A stretch of DNA of 64,000 nucleotides from Clostridia bacterium (GTDB taxonomy: Bacteria > Bacillota_A > Clostridia > Oscillospirales > CAG-272). Each line of letters begins with the position of its first letter. Positions within the stretch are counted from its first letter, which is position 1. The stretch is from positions 27,824 to 91,823 of the forward strand of contig JAFTUD010000006.1 of the NCBI GenBank assembly GCA_017466455.1. Reading direction: 5' to 3'. The notes below the pieces were generated by a model, which saw nothing but the letters and a program-made list of their open reading frames with translations, ran no database searches and had not been told where the DNA came from. Shown here piece after piece: positions 53,503-62,026 of this stretch. Made by a program: the position numbers and the translations under genes.

Positions 53503-54897
53503 TCACCCTATTTCATATCCGGGGAATTGACCCTGTGTCGATAAACCGCCTAAATATAAATCCCTGTATACCTCTGTAATCGTGTCCCACAGCTGTGCGG
53601 AAACAATTCCCGATTGATTCAGTCCAAACACCTCTTGAAAGGCTCTTACCGCATTTTCGGTAGCCGTGCCAAACACTCCGTCAGCCTCAATCTTAGGAAT
53701 TTGCGTGTATGTGTTTGAAATGTAGTTTAAATACTCTTGCAGTGCCAAAACCGACTCTCCCGATACCCCGACTCGCAAAACAAATCCGGGATAGGGAAGC
53801 GTGTCACCGCCGAAATATTCCTCGGGGAGTGACTCTAAAATGCCAATATAAGCCCTGTAAAGCTGATCCCATGTCGGGTAAGCCACAACCCCCGTTTCAT
53901 CTATTCCGTAATTGCGCTGAAATGCTCTGACTGCGCTTTCCGTGCCCTCGCCAAAAATTCCGTCAATGGAAATTCGCGGGATCTCCGCCTCGTATGCCCC
54001 GATAAGCGATAAAAGATACTGAAGCTCAAAAACCTCCGCCCCTGTGTCGCCAAGAGATAGCTCTGTGTCAAAAAGCCTTGTGACCTCATCAAGAGAAATC
54101 CCCTCCGACGCAAGATCGTTAAGCCTCTTAACTGCATTGAAAATGGCAATTATCTTATACCATGTCGCCTTGCCAACAATTCCGTCAGGCGTCAAATTGA
54201 ACGCACGCTGAAATTCCCTTACGGCTTCCTCGGTCGTACTGCCGAAAACTCCGTTCACAGGGTAAATCTTCGGTATAGCGGAGAAGTTCCTTGAAATGCG
54301 GTTTAACCTTATTTGTACCCCCTGAACATCATTCCCGATCGCGCCAATCGCAAGATCGCGATTTGGATAGCTCGGTGTGTTATCGCCGACAGGGGCGTTC
54401 CTTACAAGCTCAATATCGTTTCCGTAATAATACTGTAAAATCTCAAATGGCGTGTACCCCTGCTCCGCAAGGTCAACCGACCCCCATTGCTCAAGCCCCT
54501 GACATCTTATCTCTCGCCCATCGCAGTAGGCGGTAAAATAAGGCTCAACACTGCCTTGCCTTACCACATAGTCGTTAAAAATCTCATCTACAATCCTTGA
54601 AATATTCTCAAAAATATCTCTGCCATAAACAAACGACTGATCAATCGTTGTAGAATTCGTAATATCAAAATCATACCCTCTTGACGGGTAATATTCCGTG
54701 TAAACTCTGTTAAGAGCATATGAAACCTGCGCATAAATATTAGCGCGGATAGCGCTCTCGGGCCATGTCGGGTAAATCTCGCTTGAAGCCACATTTTTAA
54801 TGTAATCGGCAAACGGCACCGTAACATTTTGACCCGCCTCGCTCGGTGGCGCTAAATGTACTGTAATATAGCTTGGTATAATAGGTAACTCTGGCAT
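53503..54897 (-). CDS. SpoIID-like protein with three PG_binding_1 domains
   Basis: The 464-residue protein has an N-terminal domain (1-190) resembling SpoIID/LytB lytic transglycosylases: VTVPFADYIKNVASSEIYPTWP, then SAIRANIYAQVSYALNRVY and a Tyr/Glu-rich segment. The Glu in VASSEIY lies where the catalytic Glu is expected. Three PG_binding_1 domains follow, with VNGVFGSTTEEAVREFQRAFNL, IDGIFGEGTESAVRAFQRNYG and ADGVFGTATENAVRAFQEVFG. It probably acts on or binds spore or septal peptidoglycan. No signal peptide is visible, which is odd for such a protein. It begins eight bases after the upstream gene stops. Confidence 0.82.
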   Translation of the reverse strand: MPELPIIPSYITVHLAPPSEAGQNVTVPFADYIKNVASSEIYPTWPESAIRANIYAQVSYALNRVYTEYYPSRGYDFDITNSTTIDQSFVYGRDIFENISRIVDEIFNDYVVRQGSVEPYFTAYCDGREIRCQGLEQWGSVDLAEQGYTPFEILQYYYGNDIELVRNAPVGDNTPSYPNRDLAIGAIGNDVQGVQIRLNRISRNFSAIPKIYPVNGVFGSTTEEAVREFQRAFNLTPDGIVGKATWYKIIAIFNAVKRLNDLASEGISLDEVTRLFDTELSLGDTGAEVFELQYLLSLIGAYEAEIPRISIDGIFGEGTESAVRAFQRNYGIDETGVVAYPTWDQLYRAYIGILESLPEEYFGGDTLPYPGFVLRVGVSGESVLALQEYLNYISNTYTQIPKIEADGVFGTATENAVRAFQEVFGLNQSGIVSAQLWDTITEVYRDLYLGGLSTQGQFPGYEIG

Positions 54898-54905
54898 AAA
54901 ACCTC

Positions 54906-55319
54906 CTAAAGCCTTGTTTCGGGCGTAACCGTAAATCTGCCTATCCCATCGGGAGTAAAGGAATTTGGATTTGAATTTTCCGAAAGCGGAATTAAATCAA
55001 AGGGTAAAATTGAGCTTACCCCCTCAAAAATAGGTACATTGCTCTTGCTTGCGCCGTAATATCCGGGCGCACTTACCGCCACATTGTAGCTGATAAACGG
55101 CGACTCGACCCCGGGACTCATTGATAAATCCTTATTCCTTGTCGCCAGCGCAACCCTCTCACTCATTCCCGATGAATTAGTGCGTAGGGAATACAGCACA
55201 TCGTTCTCGCCCTCTCCCGACGGATAAACATAAACCAACGCCCCCTCAATAGGTATAGCCCCCGATGCAGTGCGCACCTCAACAATAAGAAAGCCGATAT
55301 TTTCCGTGCCTCTATCCAT
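54906..55319 (-). CDS. Carboxypeptidase-regulatory-like beta-sandwich protein
   Basis: The 137-residue product has a carboxypeptidase-regulatory-like or Ig-like beta fold: IGFLIVEVRTASGAIPIEGALVYVYPS, NSSGMSERVALATRNK and YNVAVSAPGYYGASKSN. It lacks a clear signal peptide. It is the first gene of a leftward operon with the SpoIID-like and PG-binding genes and clpC, which suggests a structural role in spore or wall assembly. A perfect GGAGGTG site precedes the ATG at 55319. The function is unknown; similar genes beside SpoIID-like proteins are common in Clostridia as I recall. Confidence 0.75.
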   Translation of the reverse strand: MDRGTENIGFLIVEVRTASGAIPIEGALVYVYPSGEGENDVLYSLRTNSSGMSERVALATRNKDLSMSPGVESPFISYNVAVSAPGYYGASKSNVPIFEGVSSILPFDLIPLSENSNPNSFTPDGIGRFTVTPETRL

Positions 55320-55370
55320 ATAAATCACCTCCGTATCAATTCCATATTATGCAAAAATTCAAAAAAGGTC

Positions 55371-55399
55371 TTGAATTTACGGTGAAAATAGAGTAAAAT
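55371..55399 (+). promoter_or_regulatory. Predicted sigma-A promoter of queT
   Basis: TTGAAT (55371-55376), 17 bases, TAAAAT (55394-55399), placing the transcript start at the beginning of the riboswitch. Confidence 0.7.
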
Positions 55400-55405
55400 A
55401 GCAAA

Positions 55406-55445
55406 AGTGAGTTCGTAACCATCCTCACTTAAAACAAAACTAAGG
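55406..55445 (+). promoter_or_regulatory. preQ1-I riboswitch controlling queT
   Basis: The sequence has the three parts of a preQ1-I aptamer. A 5-6-bp stem is formed by AGTGAG (55406-55411) and CTCACT (55424-55429), with a loop rich in T and C (TTCGTAACCAT). An A-rich single strand, AAAACAAAACTAAGG (55431-55445), folds back on the loop as a pseudoknot. Its last bases overlap the AAGGAG ribosome site of queT, so ligand binding would hide the site and lower translation. queT being the regulated gene makes this certain in kind. Confidence 0.9.
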
Positions 55446-55454
55446 AGTAATAAA

Positions 55455-55967
55455 ATGAAATCATCTAAGGAAAGACTGCGCTCTTTGACCTATGGAGCAA
55501 TCGTTTCCGCCCTCTATGTCGCACTGACATGGATATCGGGCGCACTCGGGCTTGCCAGCGGAGCAGTTCAGCTAAGATTAAGCGAGGCGCTTTGCATACT
55601 GCCGTTCTTTATTCCGTCTACCTCGGTAGGACTCTTTATAGGCTGTATCATTTCCAACCTCACAATGGCAAGCGCACCTCTTGACATCGTTTTTGGCTCT
55701 CTTGCTACCCTGATAGGCGCATACATAGGCTCAAAAATGAAAAGCAAGTGGCTCGTGCCAATCCCGACGGTAATTTCAAATACCGTAATTGTGCCGATAG
55801 TAATTCTTGTGTGCTATACCGCAAGGGATACATGGTCGCTCGGTACATATGCCATAACCGCGCTCGGCGTATTCGCGGGTGAGGTGCTCTCCGCCTATGT
55901 GCTCGGAATGGTGCTTCTTCTTGCACTCCAAAGGCGTGGACTGCTTAATTCCAATGGCGAAAAATGA
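55455..55967 (+). CDS. queT: Queuosine precursor transporter QueT
   Basis: The 170-residue membrane protein of the QueT/DUF1263-type ECF S-component family imports a queuosine precursor. It has about five spans and the pattern VQLRLSEALCILPFFIPSTSVGLFIGCIISNL. As an S-component it would use the EcfA1-EcfA2-EcfT motor encoded at 18.6-21.2 kb. It is regulated by the preQ1 riboswitch upstream. AAGGAG lies inside the aptamer tail. A GCGGA-type terminator follows. Confidence 0.95.
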   Translation: MKSSKERLRSLTYGAIVSALYVALTWISGALGLASGAVQLRLSEALCILPFFIPSTSVGLFIGCIISNLTMASAPLDIVFGSLATLIGAYIGSKMKSKWLVPIPTVISNTVIVPIVILVCYTARDTWSLGTYAITALGVFAGEVLSAYVLGMVLLLALQRRGLLNSNGEK

Positions 55968-55986
55968 GAAATAGAAATAAAAAATG

Positions 55987-56011
55987 AAAAAGCGGATTTT
56001 TCCGCTTTTTT
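55987..56011 (+). terminator. Terminator of queT
   Basis: AAAAAGCGGA (55987-55996) pairs with TCCGCTTTTT (56001-56010) around a TTTT loop. Confidence 0.9.
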
Positions 56012-56014
56012 CTA

Positions 56015-56043
56015 TTGATTTCGGTATGAAAATATGGTATTAT
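56015..56043 (+). promoter_or_regulatory. Predicted promoter of the metallo-hydrolase
   Basis: TTGATT (56015-56020), 17 bases, TATTAT (56038-56043). Confidence 0.55.
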
Positions 56044-56073
56044 ATAACTAATAAATGAATAAGGAGAACGCCC

Positions 56074-57057
56074 ATGGCAAGAAGAAGCAAAAAAGTAACA
56101 CAAAGACGACTCAAAAAGAAAATTATTTCCGCCATTATCGCGATAATTATCGCACTTATCGGAGCAATAGTCGCAACTCAATTATCAAAGGATGATAACC
56201 CACCTGAAAATTATGAAATCCCCGAGGGAAGCGTTGAATACCACTTCATCGACATTGGCCAAGGCGATGCGTCGCTGATTTTGGTTGGCGGTAAGTCGAT
56301 ACTGATTGATACAGGTGAAAACGGAAGCGAGGAAAGGGAAGCGCTTACTAACTACCTTGCGAAGTATAATGTTACAGAGCTTGAATATTTTGTAGCAACC
56401 CACCCCGATTCCGACCATATAGGCTCTGCCGACTACATCATAAACAATTATAAAATCAATAATGTAATCCTTTCCCCCAAGGAGCATACATCTAAGACCT
56501 ATGAAAGAATGATTTCCGCAATTGAGGCAAAGGTTGATAGCGGAGAAATCAAAAATGTCTATATCGCAGGCGTTGATGACTGCCCACTCGGAACAAAGCT
56601 TATGGTTGATGAGCTTGAGATGACAATTCTCGGTCCTGTTGACCCTGAGGAGTATAACAGCACCGATAATAATAACCCAAGCGTCGTAATCATGGCAAGA
56701 TGGGGCAAGACAAAGGTGCTTTTGACAGGCGATGCCGAAAAGGAGGCTGAAATCAAGCTCGTTGAAAAATACGGCGCACAGCTTGACTGTGATATTCTGA
56801 AGGTTGGACACCACGGCTCTCATTCCTCAACTCACTCGGCTGACCCCGAAAACGGAATTCCGTACGGATTTTTGCACTATGTAAAGCCAAGCATCGCAGT
56901 TATTTCCTGTGGCGAGGGTAATAAATACGGACACCCCCACAAGGAAACCATTGATGAGCTTACCGCAAATAATGTTGAGATTCTCCGTACCGACCTTGAG
57001 GGCTCTATCGTGTTCGTTTCCGATGGCGAGACCTTCACTCGCAAAACCGCTGAATAA
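56074..57057 (+). CDS. ComEC/Rec2-related metallo-beta-lactamase-fold hydrolase
   Basis: The 327-residue protein has a basic N-terminus and one membrane span (about 14-35), then an extracytoplasmic MBL-fold domain. Metal motifs are HFIDIGQGDASLILVGGKSILIDTG and THPDSDHIGSADYI (the HxDxDH type), then LLTGDAEKEAEIKLVEKYG and VGHHGSHSSTHS. This is the stand-alone form related to the C-terminal nuclease-like domain of ComEC. It probably acts on DNA or another phosphodiester outside the cell, but is not shown to. AAGGAG precedes the ATG. Confidence 0.9.
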   Translation: MARRSKKVTQRRLKKKIISAIIAIIIALIGAIVATQLSKDDNPPENYEIPEGSVEYHFIDIGQGDASLILVGGKSILIDTGENGSEEREALTNYLAKYNVTELEYFVATHPDSDHIGSADYIINNYKINNVILSPKEHTSKTYERMISAIEAKVDSGEIKNVYIAGVDDCPLGTKLMVDELEMTILGPVDPEEYNSTDNNNPSVVIMARWGKTKVLLTGDAEKEAEIKLVEKYGAQLDCDILKVGHHGSHSSTHSADPENGIPYGFLHYVKPSIAVISCGEGNKYGHPHKETIDELTANNVEILRTDLEGSIVFVSDGETFTRKTAE

Positions 57058-57078
57058 AATATCAAAAATCAATAAAAT

Positions 57079-57112
57079 AAAGGGTCTATCAAATGGCGAT
57101 AGACCCTTTTTC
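57079..57112. terminator. Terminator between the metallo-hydrolase and the SDR gene
   Basis: AAAGGGTCTATC (57079-57090) pairs with GATAGACCCTTT (57098-57109), followed by TTT. It lies between converging genes. Confidence 0.9.
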
Positions 57113-57136
57113 GTGCTTTCTGCAACAGCCCCTCTT

Positions 57137-57895
57137 TTAAGTTTTCGCAAGTGGAATTAACCAACTCTTCGGCAACAGCTTTGATAGCACCCTGTAAAGT
57201 TTGTAAAAAATGTGAGGAGTGTATACCGCCCTGCCTTTTTTGCAAGCCCTGATTCCACCCTTGGCAGTCTTAGAGGGCGAGCATCTTGGTAGCCTGTCAA
57301 ATGCCTTAGATGCGCCATCGCTAATTCCCGCAACCGCTAAAAATTCCGTGCTCATAGGTCCGGGGCAAACGGCTGTAACATTGATTTTCCTGTTCTTCAA
57401 TTCATATCTTAGCGAGCGCGAAAAGCTCATAACAAACGACTTCGTAGCGGAATATACGCTCATTCTCGCGTTTGGAACGAAGGAAGCGATAGAGCAGGTG
57501 TTTATAATGTAAGAGTGCCTTGGCATATAGGGAAGCGCACAAATAGTCATTGAAACGAGCGCTTTGTCGTTTAAATCAATCATTCCGCCCTGCGACATCG
57601 GCTCCGACTCGTCAACCCTGCCAAGCACACCGTATCCCGCATTGTTTATAAGAAACGAAACCTCGGGCATTTCATTTTCAAGCATTTCCCTTAGCCTCAA
57701 AATGCTTTCCTCGGCAGTTATATCCATAGAAATACATCTTGTAGGCACAGTGCCAAGCTCCGCCTTAACCGCCTCAAGCCTGTCAAGTCGCCGTGCGATT
57801 AGCCAAATTTCATCAAGCCCCTCACCCTGTAAGTGCTTGTAAAATTCAACCCCAAGACCGCTTGACGCTCCCGTAATAATAGCAATTTTACTCAT
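57137..57895 (-). CDS. SDR-family NAD(P)-dependent oxidoreductase
   Basis: The 252-residue protein has the glycine-rich cofactor loop TGASSGLGVEF, INNAGYGVLGR (NNAG motif) and the catalytic tetrad with Ser in INTCSIASFVPNARMSVYSATKSFV and the Tyr-x-x-x-Lys as YSATK. The C-terminal half is typical of DltE-type short-chain dehydrogenases. The substrate is unknown. It overlaps the esterase operon unit: the preceding gene ends two bases upstream. Confidence 0.93.
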   Translation of the reverse strand: MSKIAIITGASSGLGVEFYKHLQGEGLDEIWLIARRLDRLEAVKAELGTVPTRCISMDITAEESILRLREMLENEMPEVSFLINNAGYGVLGRVDESEPMSQGGMIDLNDKALVSMTICALPYMPRHSYIINTCSIASFVPNARMSVYSATKSFVMSFSRSLRYELKNRKINVTAVCPGPMSTEFLAVAGISDGASKAFDRLPRCSPSKTAKGGIRACKKGRAVYTPHIFYKLYRVLSKLLPKSWLIPLAKT

Positions 57896-57897
57896 AG

Positions 57898-58671
57898 TTA
57901 AAAGCCTAAGTTCTTAAGGAATATAACCGCGTTCTTGCTCCAGAATGAAATGTCATTCTTGTCATAAGCAAGACCAAGACCGTGACAGCCAACAGGATAA
58001 ATATGCGACTCAAAGTAAACCTTGTTTTTCGCAAGCGCCTGAATTAACATAATCGTGTTTTCAACAGGCACAGCGTCATCGGTTGCCGTATGCCATACAA
58101 AGCAAGGAGGAGTGTTCTTATCTACATGTAGCTCATTTGAAAGTAGCTTTATAAGCTCGGGGTCGTCCTTTTCCGCGGTAAGCAGATTTTGGCGTGAGCC
58201 CATATGTGTAAACGGCTCCTCAAAGGTTACAACGGGATAGCATGGCATAAACGCATCGGGACGCGCGCTGAGCTTGTCAATATCATCGCTCTTTGGATAA
58301 GCCTCAAAGTCATAAAGCGTTCCCGAGGTACAGCAAAGGTGACCGCCGGCAGAGAAGCCGAGAGTAGCAATCCTTTCATACCCCATTGAGCGCAATACAC
58401 GGATAGCCCTTTGAACATCGCTAAGCGGAGCGAATTTGTTGCAGGGATAAACATTATAGTCAAGAGTGTATGCGTTAATTCCACCCTCATTGAACATTTT
58501 TGCAATAGGGTCCTTCTCGTGGTCAGCCTTAGCGCCATATCCGCCACCTGGGCAAACAATAACTGCGCTTTTGTTGTCATTTACCTTGAATTCGGTAATA
58601 GAAGGACGAAGCGACTCCTTTGAATCGTTGATGTAAGGGGGATTTTCCCAAAGATAAATTTTCTTTTCCAT
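57898..58671 (-). CDS. Alpha/beta-hydrolase, BD-FAE/acetyl-esterase type
   Basis: The 257-residue cytoplasmic esterase has an HG-type oxyanion loop (VIVCPGGGYGAKADHEKDP), then the nucleophile Ser in ATLGFSAGGHLCCTSGTLY (GxSxGG) and the acidic and His residues in FVWHTATDDAVPVEN and VGCHGLGLAYDK. Family members remove acetyl or feruloyl groups from plant polysaccharides or act on small esters. I chose the ATG at 58671 (GAGG with normal spacing). It is followed by the SDR gene two bases after its stop. Confidence 0.9.
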   Translation of the reverse strand: MEKKIYLWENPPYINDSKESLRPSITEFKVNDNKSAVIVCPGGGYGAKADHEKDPIAKMFNEGGINAYTLDYNVYPCNKFAPLSDVQRAIRVLRSMGYERIATLGFSAGGHLCCTSGTLYDFEAYPKSDDIDKLSARPDAFMPCYPVVTFEEPFTHMGSRQNLLTAEKDDPELIKLLSNELHVDKNTPPCFVWHTATDDAVPVENTIMLIQALAKNKVYFESHIYPVGCHGLGLAYDKNDISFWSKNAVIFLKNLGF

Positions 58672-58830
58672 AAAGCACCTCGTAAAAATATTTGTTAGCA
58701 TTATTCTATCATAAAAATGAATGAAATGGGGGCTTTTTGCAAAAAATAATACAAAAATTCAAAAAAATAATTGTTAGAGGCTGAAAAAATAAAAGTTTTC
58801 CAAAAAAATCAAGATTTTTCAAAAATTGTA

Positions 58831-58859
58831 TTGACAAAGCAAAAGTGTTGTGTTAATAT
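58831..58859 (+). promoter_or_regulatory. Promoter of tRNA-Lys
   Basis: TTGACA (58831-58836), 17 bases, TAATAT (58854-58859). The tRNA starts 22 bases downstream. Confidence 0.8.
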
Positions 58860-58880
58860 ATATAGGCACGAAAAACGCAT

Positions 58881-58956
58881 GCCCTTGTAGCTCAGACGGT
58901 AGAGCACTTGACTTTTAATCAAGGTGTCCGGAGTTCGAATCTCCGCAAGAGCACCA
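58881..58956 (+). tRNA. tRNA-Lys (anticodon TTT)
   Basis: A 76-base tRNA with encoded CCA is read by eye. The acceptor arm is GCCCTTG with CAAGAGC, the D arm GCTC...GAGC, and the anticodon arm CTTGA-CTTTTAA-TCAAG with anticodon TTT. The T arm is CGGAG-TTCGAAT-CTCCG, followed by discriminator A and CCA. One acceptor pair, C3-A70, is a mismatch. It stands alone between its own promoter and two terminators. Confidence 0.95.
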
Positions 58957-58958
58957 AA

Positions 58959-59022
58959 AGAAAACCTAATCCAAACTCGGATTAGGTTTTCTTTTTATCC
59001 AAGCCAAACGGCTTGGATTTTT
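58959..59022 (+). terminator. Tandem terminators after tRNA-Lys
   Basis: The first hairpin has AGAAAACCTAATCC (58959-58972) with GGATTAGGTTTTCT (58979-58992), followed by TTTTT. The second has ATCCAAGCC (58997-59005) with GGCTTGGAT (59010-59018), followed by T6. The intergenic stretch that follows, to about 59220, shows no gene or structure that I can identify. Confidence 0.9.
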
Positions 59023-59220
59023 TTGCTTTAAAAATGATAATCTATTTCCTTAACAAGGCGCCGGCTTTTATAATGCGATTGCTAAATTTTTCACGCACCG
59101 ATTTTGCCCCGACTTGAACATTTTCAACAAAAAATCAAGCCGTGACCCCTTAATAAAAACCGACATTTTGTGTAACTTTAACAAAAATCTCGCTTTAAGA
59201 GTGCATTTTAAATAAACAAC

Positions 59221-59249
59221 TTGAAAAAAGCTCACGCGTGTGATAAAAT
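59221..59249 (+). promoter_or_regulatory. Predicted promoter of the CxxC-repeat surface protein
   Basis: TTGAAA (59221-59226), 17 bases, TAAAAT (59244-59249), and AAGGAG before the ATG at 59283. Confidence 0.65.
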
Positions 59250-59282
59250 AATATCGTAAAATATTTTTAAGGAGATAAAAAA

Positions 59283-61829
59283 ATGAAGAAATTTTTATCA
59301 GTAATTCTTGCAGTATTGATGCTCGCACCCCTCTTCGTTTTCAGCACAACCGCTGCTGAGCAAAAAGAGTGTACCTACATGAGAAACAATATTGCAGCCA
59401 AGGCTAACGCGTCCGATACAGGTGTTAGCGGACAGGTTAACCACACATTAGTAATCGACGGAAATAGGGAAACAGGCTCGTATGGTGACCACAACTCAAA
59501 GGAATTTTCCTACATACTTGAGTACGATGAGGACCAATATTTTGACGAAATCCTTCTTGTCGTAAACGGTAAGGGTAGTTGTCCAAGCTCATGGGCAAGC
59601 TATGAAGAAGTTACAAATAACAACTTCATATTTGAAATTACCATGACCAACAAGGCAGGACAGACTGTTTACACCTCTGACCCTGATAACCCACCGACAA
59701 GTATAGACCGCGAGACCTATTCTACAACCGAGGATGGCGCATGGGAGCCGGTTTATGCATCAAAGATTGAAATTAAGGTTCAGTCTAACTGGGCAGGCGG
59801 TCAATGTATCATTTGGGAAATTGAGGCTTACTCCGGAACATACGGTAAGCATGTTTGGGAAGAAATTGCTTCAAACCCATCTACATGTGAGACACAGGGC
59901 TACAAGGAATACACCTGCGCATGTGGCGAAACAAAGACTGAAAAGCTCCCGTTGACAGAGGCTCATATATGGGATAACGGCGTAGTTACCACTCCTGCTG
60001 GCGACGCTACTGAGGGTGTAAAGACCTATACATGTACCGTTTGCGGTGAGGAAAGAGAGGATAAAATCCCTGCAACTGTTCATAACGCATTTGATGCGGG
60101 TGTTGTAACTGCTCCTACCTGTACCGAAATGGGCTATACAACCTACACATGCACACATTGTGGCACATATACCTATAAGGGCAACTATGTAAACGCGCTT
60201 GGCCACGATATGGATGACGGCGTAATGACAGTTAGACCTACCTTCACAACAAAGGGTAAAATGACCTATACCTGTGAAAGATATGATGATTGTGGCTACT
60301 CATATGATGAGGACCTTGCTGAGGTTTGGTACAGAGACTATGAAACTCTTATCGGAATAGATGATGTAACCCTTACCGAGGAGTTCGTAGGAACAACCGA
60401 ACCGTTCGATTCTAAATCATCTATGGATAAGATTTTTGACGGTCTTATCATGACAAATACATGGGGTACAAACAGCGATAACTACTGGAAGGCTCCATGC
60501 GGTTGGGTTGAAGATAATGACGGAGATAGCAGCAACAATGTTGCTAAGGGCGGTAAGCTCATTATCGACTTTAAGTATGAGCATTACTTGACCGTTGCTA
60601 AATTCTATATCTTCGCTAACGAGCTTGGATTTACAATTAAATTCTACGATGGCGAGGATGATCTTGTTTTTGAGTTGGCAAAGAGTAGCTTTAACGCAAA
60701 TCCTGCTAATGAAAACCCAATCGTTCTTCAATCCGAAATTATAGGACAAAAGGTAAAGAAGATTGTAATTGAATCAACTAACCAACACGGTAAATCCCCA
60801 TGGGTAAGTGAGGTTGAAATCTTCGCACACGAGTGCCTATATGACGAAACAGATAAGACAAATGTTAATTTTGATGCTGCAACCTGTAAGCAGACCTTTG
60901 ACGGTACATGCTGGATCTGTCAGCAGGCTCGTGTAGGTGTTACAAGATACCTTCACACATATACACAAATCAACGGTGTTGATCAGGTTACAGTAGACAC
61001 ACCCGCATCCTGCTTTGAGGCTGGCTCGGGTCGTAAGACCTGCACAGTTTGTGAGGTTGAGGAAACAGTTGTAATTCCTGCAACAGGACTTCACGATTTT
61101 GATGGCGGTAAGGAAGAAATTGTTACAAAGAATAACTGCGGAGTAGCAGGTGAAGCGTATAAGACCTGTTCAACCGTAGGCTGTCCTGCAAAGAGTGAGC
61201 ATTATGTGCTTCCTGCAACAGGAAATCACGGCTCGAATTATATTTGGAAGGATCTTGAGGGCTCACAGGCTGACTATACTCATAAGGGAACACAAGGCTA
61301 CATTTGTAAGGTTTGTGGATATCAGGATGAGTCAAAGGGAACTAAGGAATCTCCAACAAAGACAATTGACGGTCTTATCACCTCTAAGATTGCTTGGTGG
61401 ACAATCAGATATAATGACTTTATCTCTCCAAGAGCAACATTTAAGGTTGATAAATCAAAGATCACTCCGCTTGACGGCGAATTTACAGTAAAGATATTCG
61501 GCGTAGTTAAGAAGGGTGAGCAGGTTAAGGAGGTTCAGGTATACGGAGAGGGCGCAACAGGAAATATGCTCAAGGACGGTACCTTCAGCCTTGTAGTTAA
61601 GGGCGCTTCCGTAACTGATGAATTTGAGTTCAGCACAAGAGTTGAAATTACCTGCGTAGCTGATAATACAGTTGCTTCATACACAATCGACGCGAGAAAC
61701 CTCATCGCTGGCGACAGCACCGTTTCCGCATACGATGTAGCAAACTACTACATGTCCAATGATTCTAAGGCAAACGCACTTAACGAAAATGTTAAGAAGC
61801 TTTATGAAAGAATCTTGGCAGCAAAATAA
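59283..61829 (+). CDS. Large secreted surface protein with CxxC repeats and discoidin-like domains
   Basis: The 848-residue exported protein has a signal peptide (MKKFLSVILAVLMLAPLFVF). A first beta-sandwich domain follows (about 28-195, with NHTLVIDGNRETGSYGDHNSKEFSY), like F5/8C domains. Repeated units with two CxxC-like pairs each come next, for example STCETQGYKEYTCACGETKTE, TYTCTVCGEERED and CTEMGYTTYTCTHCG (about 200-350). A second discoidin-like domain (about 355-515), more Cys-rich repeats (about 520-700) and a C-terminal domain follow. The CxxC repeat, with a spacer of His and Gly, recurs in large clostridial surface proteins. No cell-wall anchor is visible. Function is unknown. Confidence 0.8.
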   Translation: MKKFLSVILAVLMLAPLFVFSTTAAEQKECTYMRNNIAAKANASDTGVSGQVNHTLVIDGNRETGSYGDHNSKEFSYILEYDEDQYFDEILLVVNGKGSCPSSWASYEEVTNNNFIFEITMTNKAGQTVYTSDPDNPPTSIDRETYSTTEDGAWEPVYASKIEIKVQSNWAGGQCIIWEIEAYSGTYGKHVWEEIASNPSTCETQGYKEYTCACGETKTEKLPLTEAHIWDNGVVTTPAGDATEGVKTYTCTVCGEEREDKIPATVHNAFDAGVVTAPTCTEMGYTTYTCTHCGTYTYKGNYVNALGHDMDDGVMTVRPTFTTKGKMTYTCERYDDCGYSYDEDLAEVWYRDYETLIGIDDVTLTEEFVGTTEPFDSKSSMDKIFDGLIMTNTWGTNSDNYWKAPCGWVEDNDGDSSNNVAKGGKLIIDFKYEHYLTVAKFYIFANELGFTIKFYDGEDDLVFELAKSSFNANPANENPIVLQSEIIGQKVKKIVIESTNQHGKSPWVSEVEIFAHECLYDETDKTNVNFDAATCKQTFDGTCWICQQARVGVTRYLHTYTQINGVDQVTVDTPASCFEAGSGRKTCTVCEVEETVVIPATGLHDFDGGKEEIVTKNNCGVAGEAYKTCSTVGCPAKSEHYVLPATGNHGSNYIWKDLEGSQADYTHKGTQGYICKVCGYQDESKGTKESPTKTIDGLITSKIAWWTIRYNDFISPRATFKVDKSKITPLDGEFTVKIFGVVKKGEQVKEVQVYGEGATGNMLKDGTFSLVVKGASVTDEFEFSTRVEITCVADNTVASYTIDARNLIAGDSTVSAYDVANYYMSNDSKANALNENVKKLYERILAAK

Positions 61830-61839
61830 TCATAAAATC

Positions 61840-61874
61840 AAAAGGACTATCGCGCTTGCGATAGTCCTTTTATA
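61840..61874 (+). terminator. Terminator of the CxxC-repeat protein
   Basis: AAAAGGACTATCGC (61840-61853) pairs with GCGATAGTCCTTTT (61858-61871), around a GCTT loop. Confidence 0.9.
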
Positions 61875-61924
61875 TTAAAACGGTTACCGAATAAGGCTTG
61901 CCCCATTTCCCAAAATAACCGCAA

Positions 61925-61959
61925 AAAAGAGATTTTGCACAAAATACAAAATCTCTTTT
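61925..61959. terminator. A/T-rich hairpin downstream of rnhA
   Basis: A 13-bp stem, AAAAGAGATTTTG (61925-61937) with CAAAATCTCTTTT (61947-61959), lies about 70 bases after the leftward rnhA stop, with A/T runs on both sides. Confidence 0.7.
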
Positions 61960-62026
61960 AGATTACTTAAAATTTTCAAATTCTATCAGACTGACAGAGA
62001 GCGTTTATTCGCGCTTATCAAGCCTC

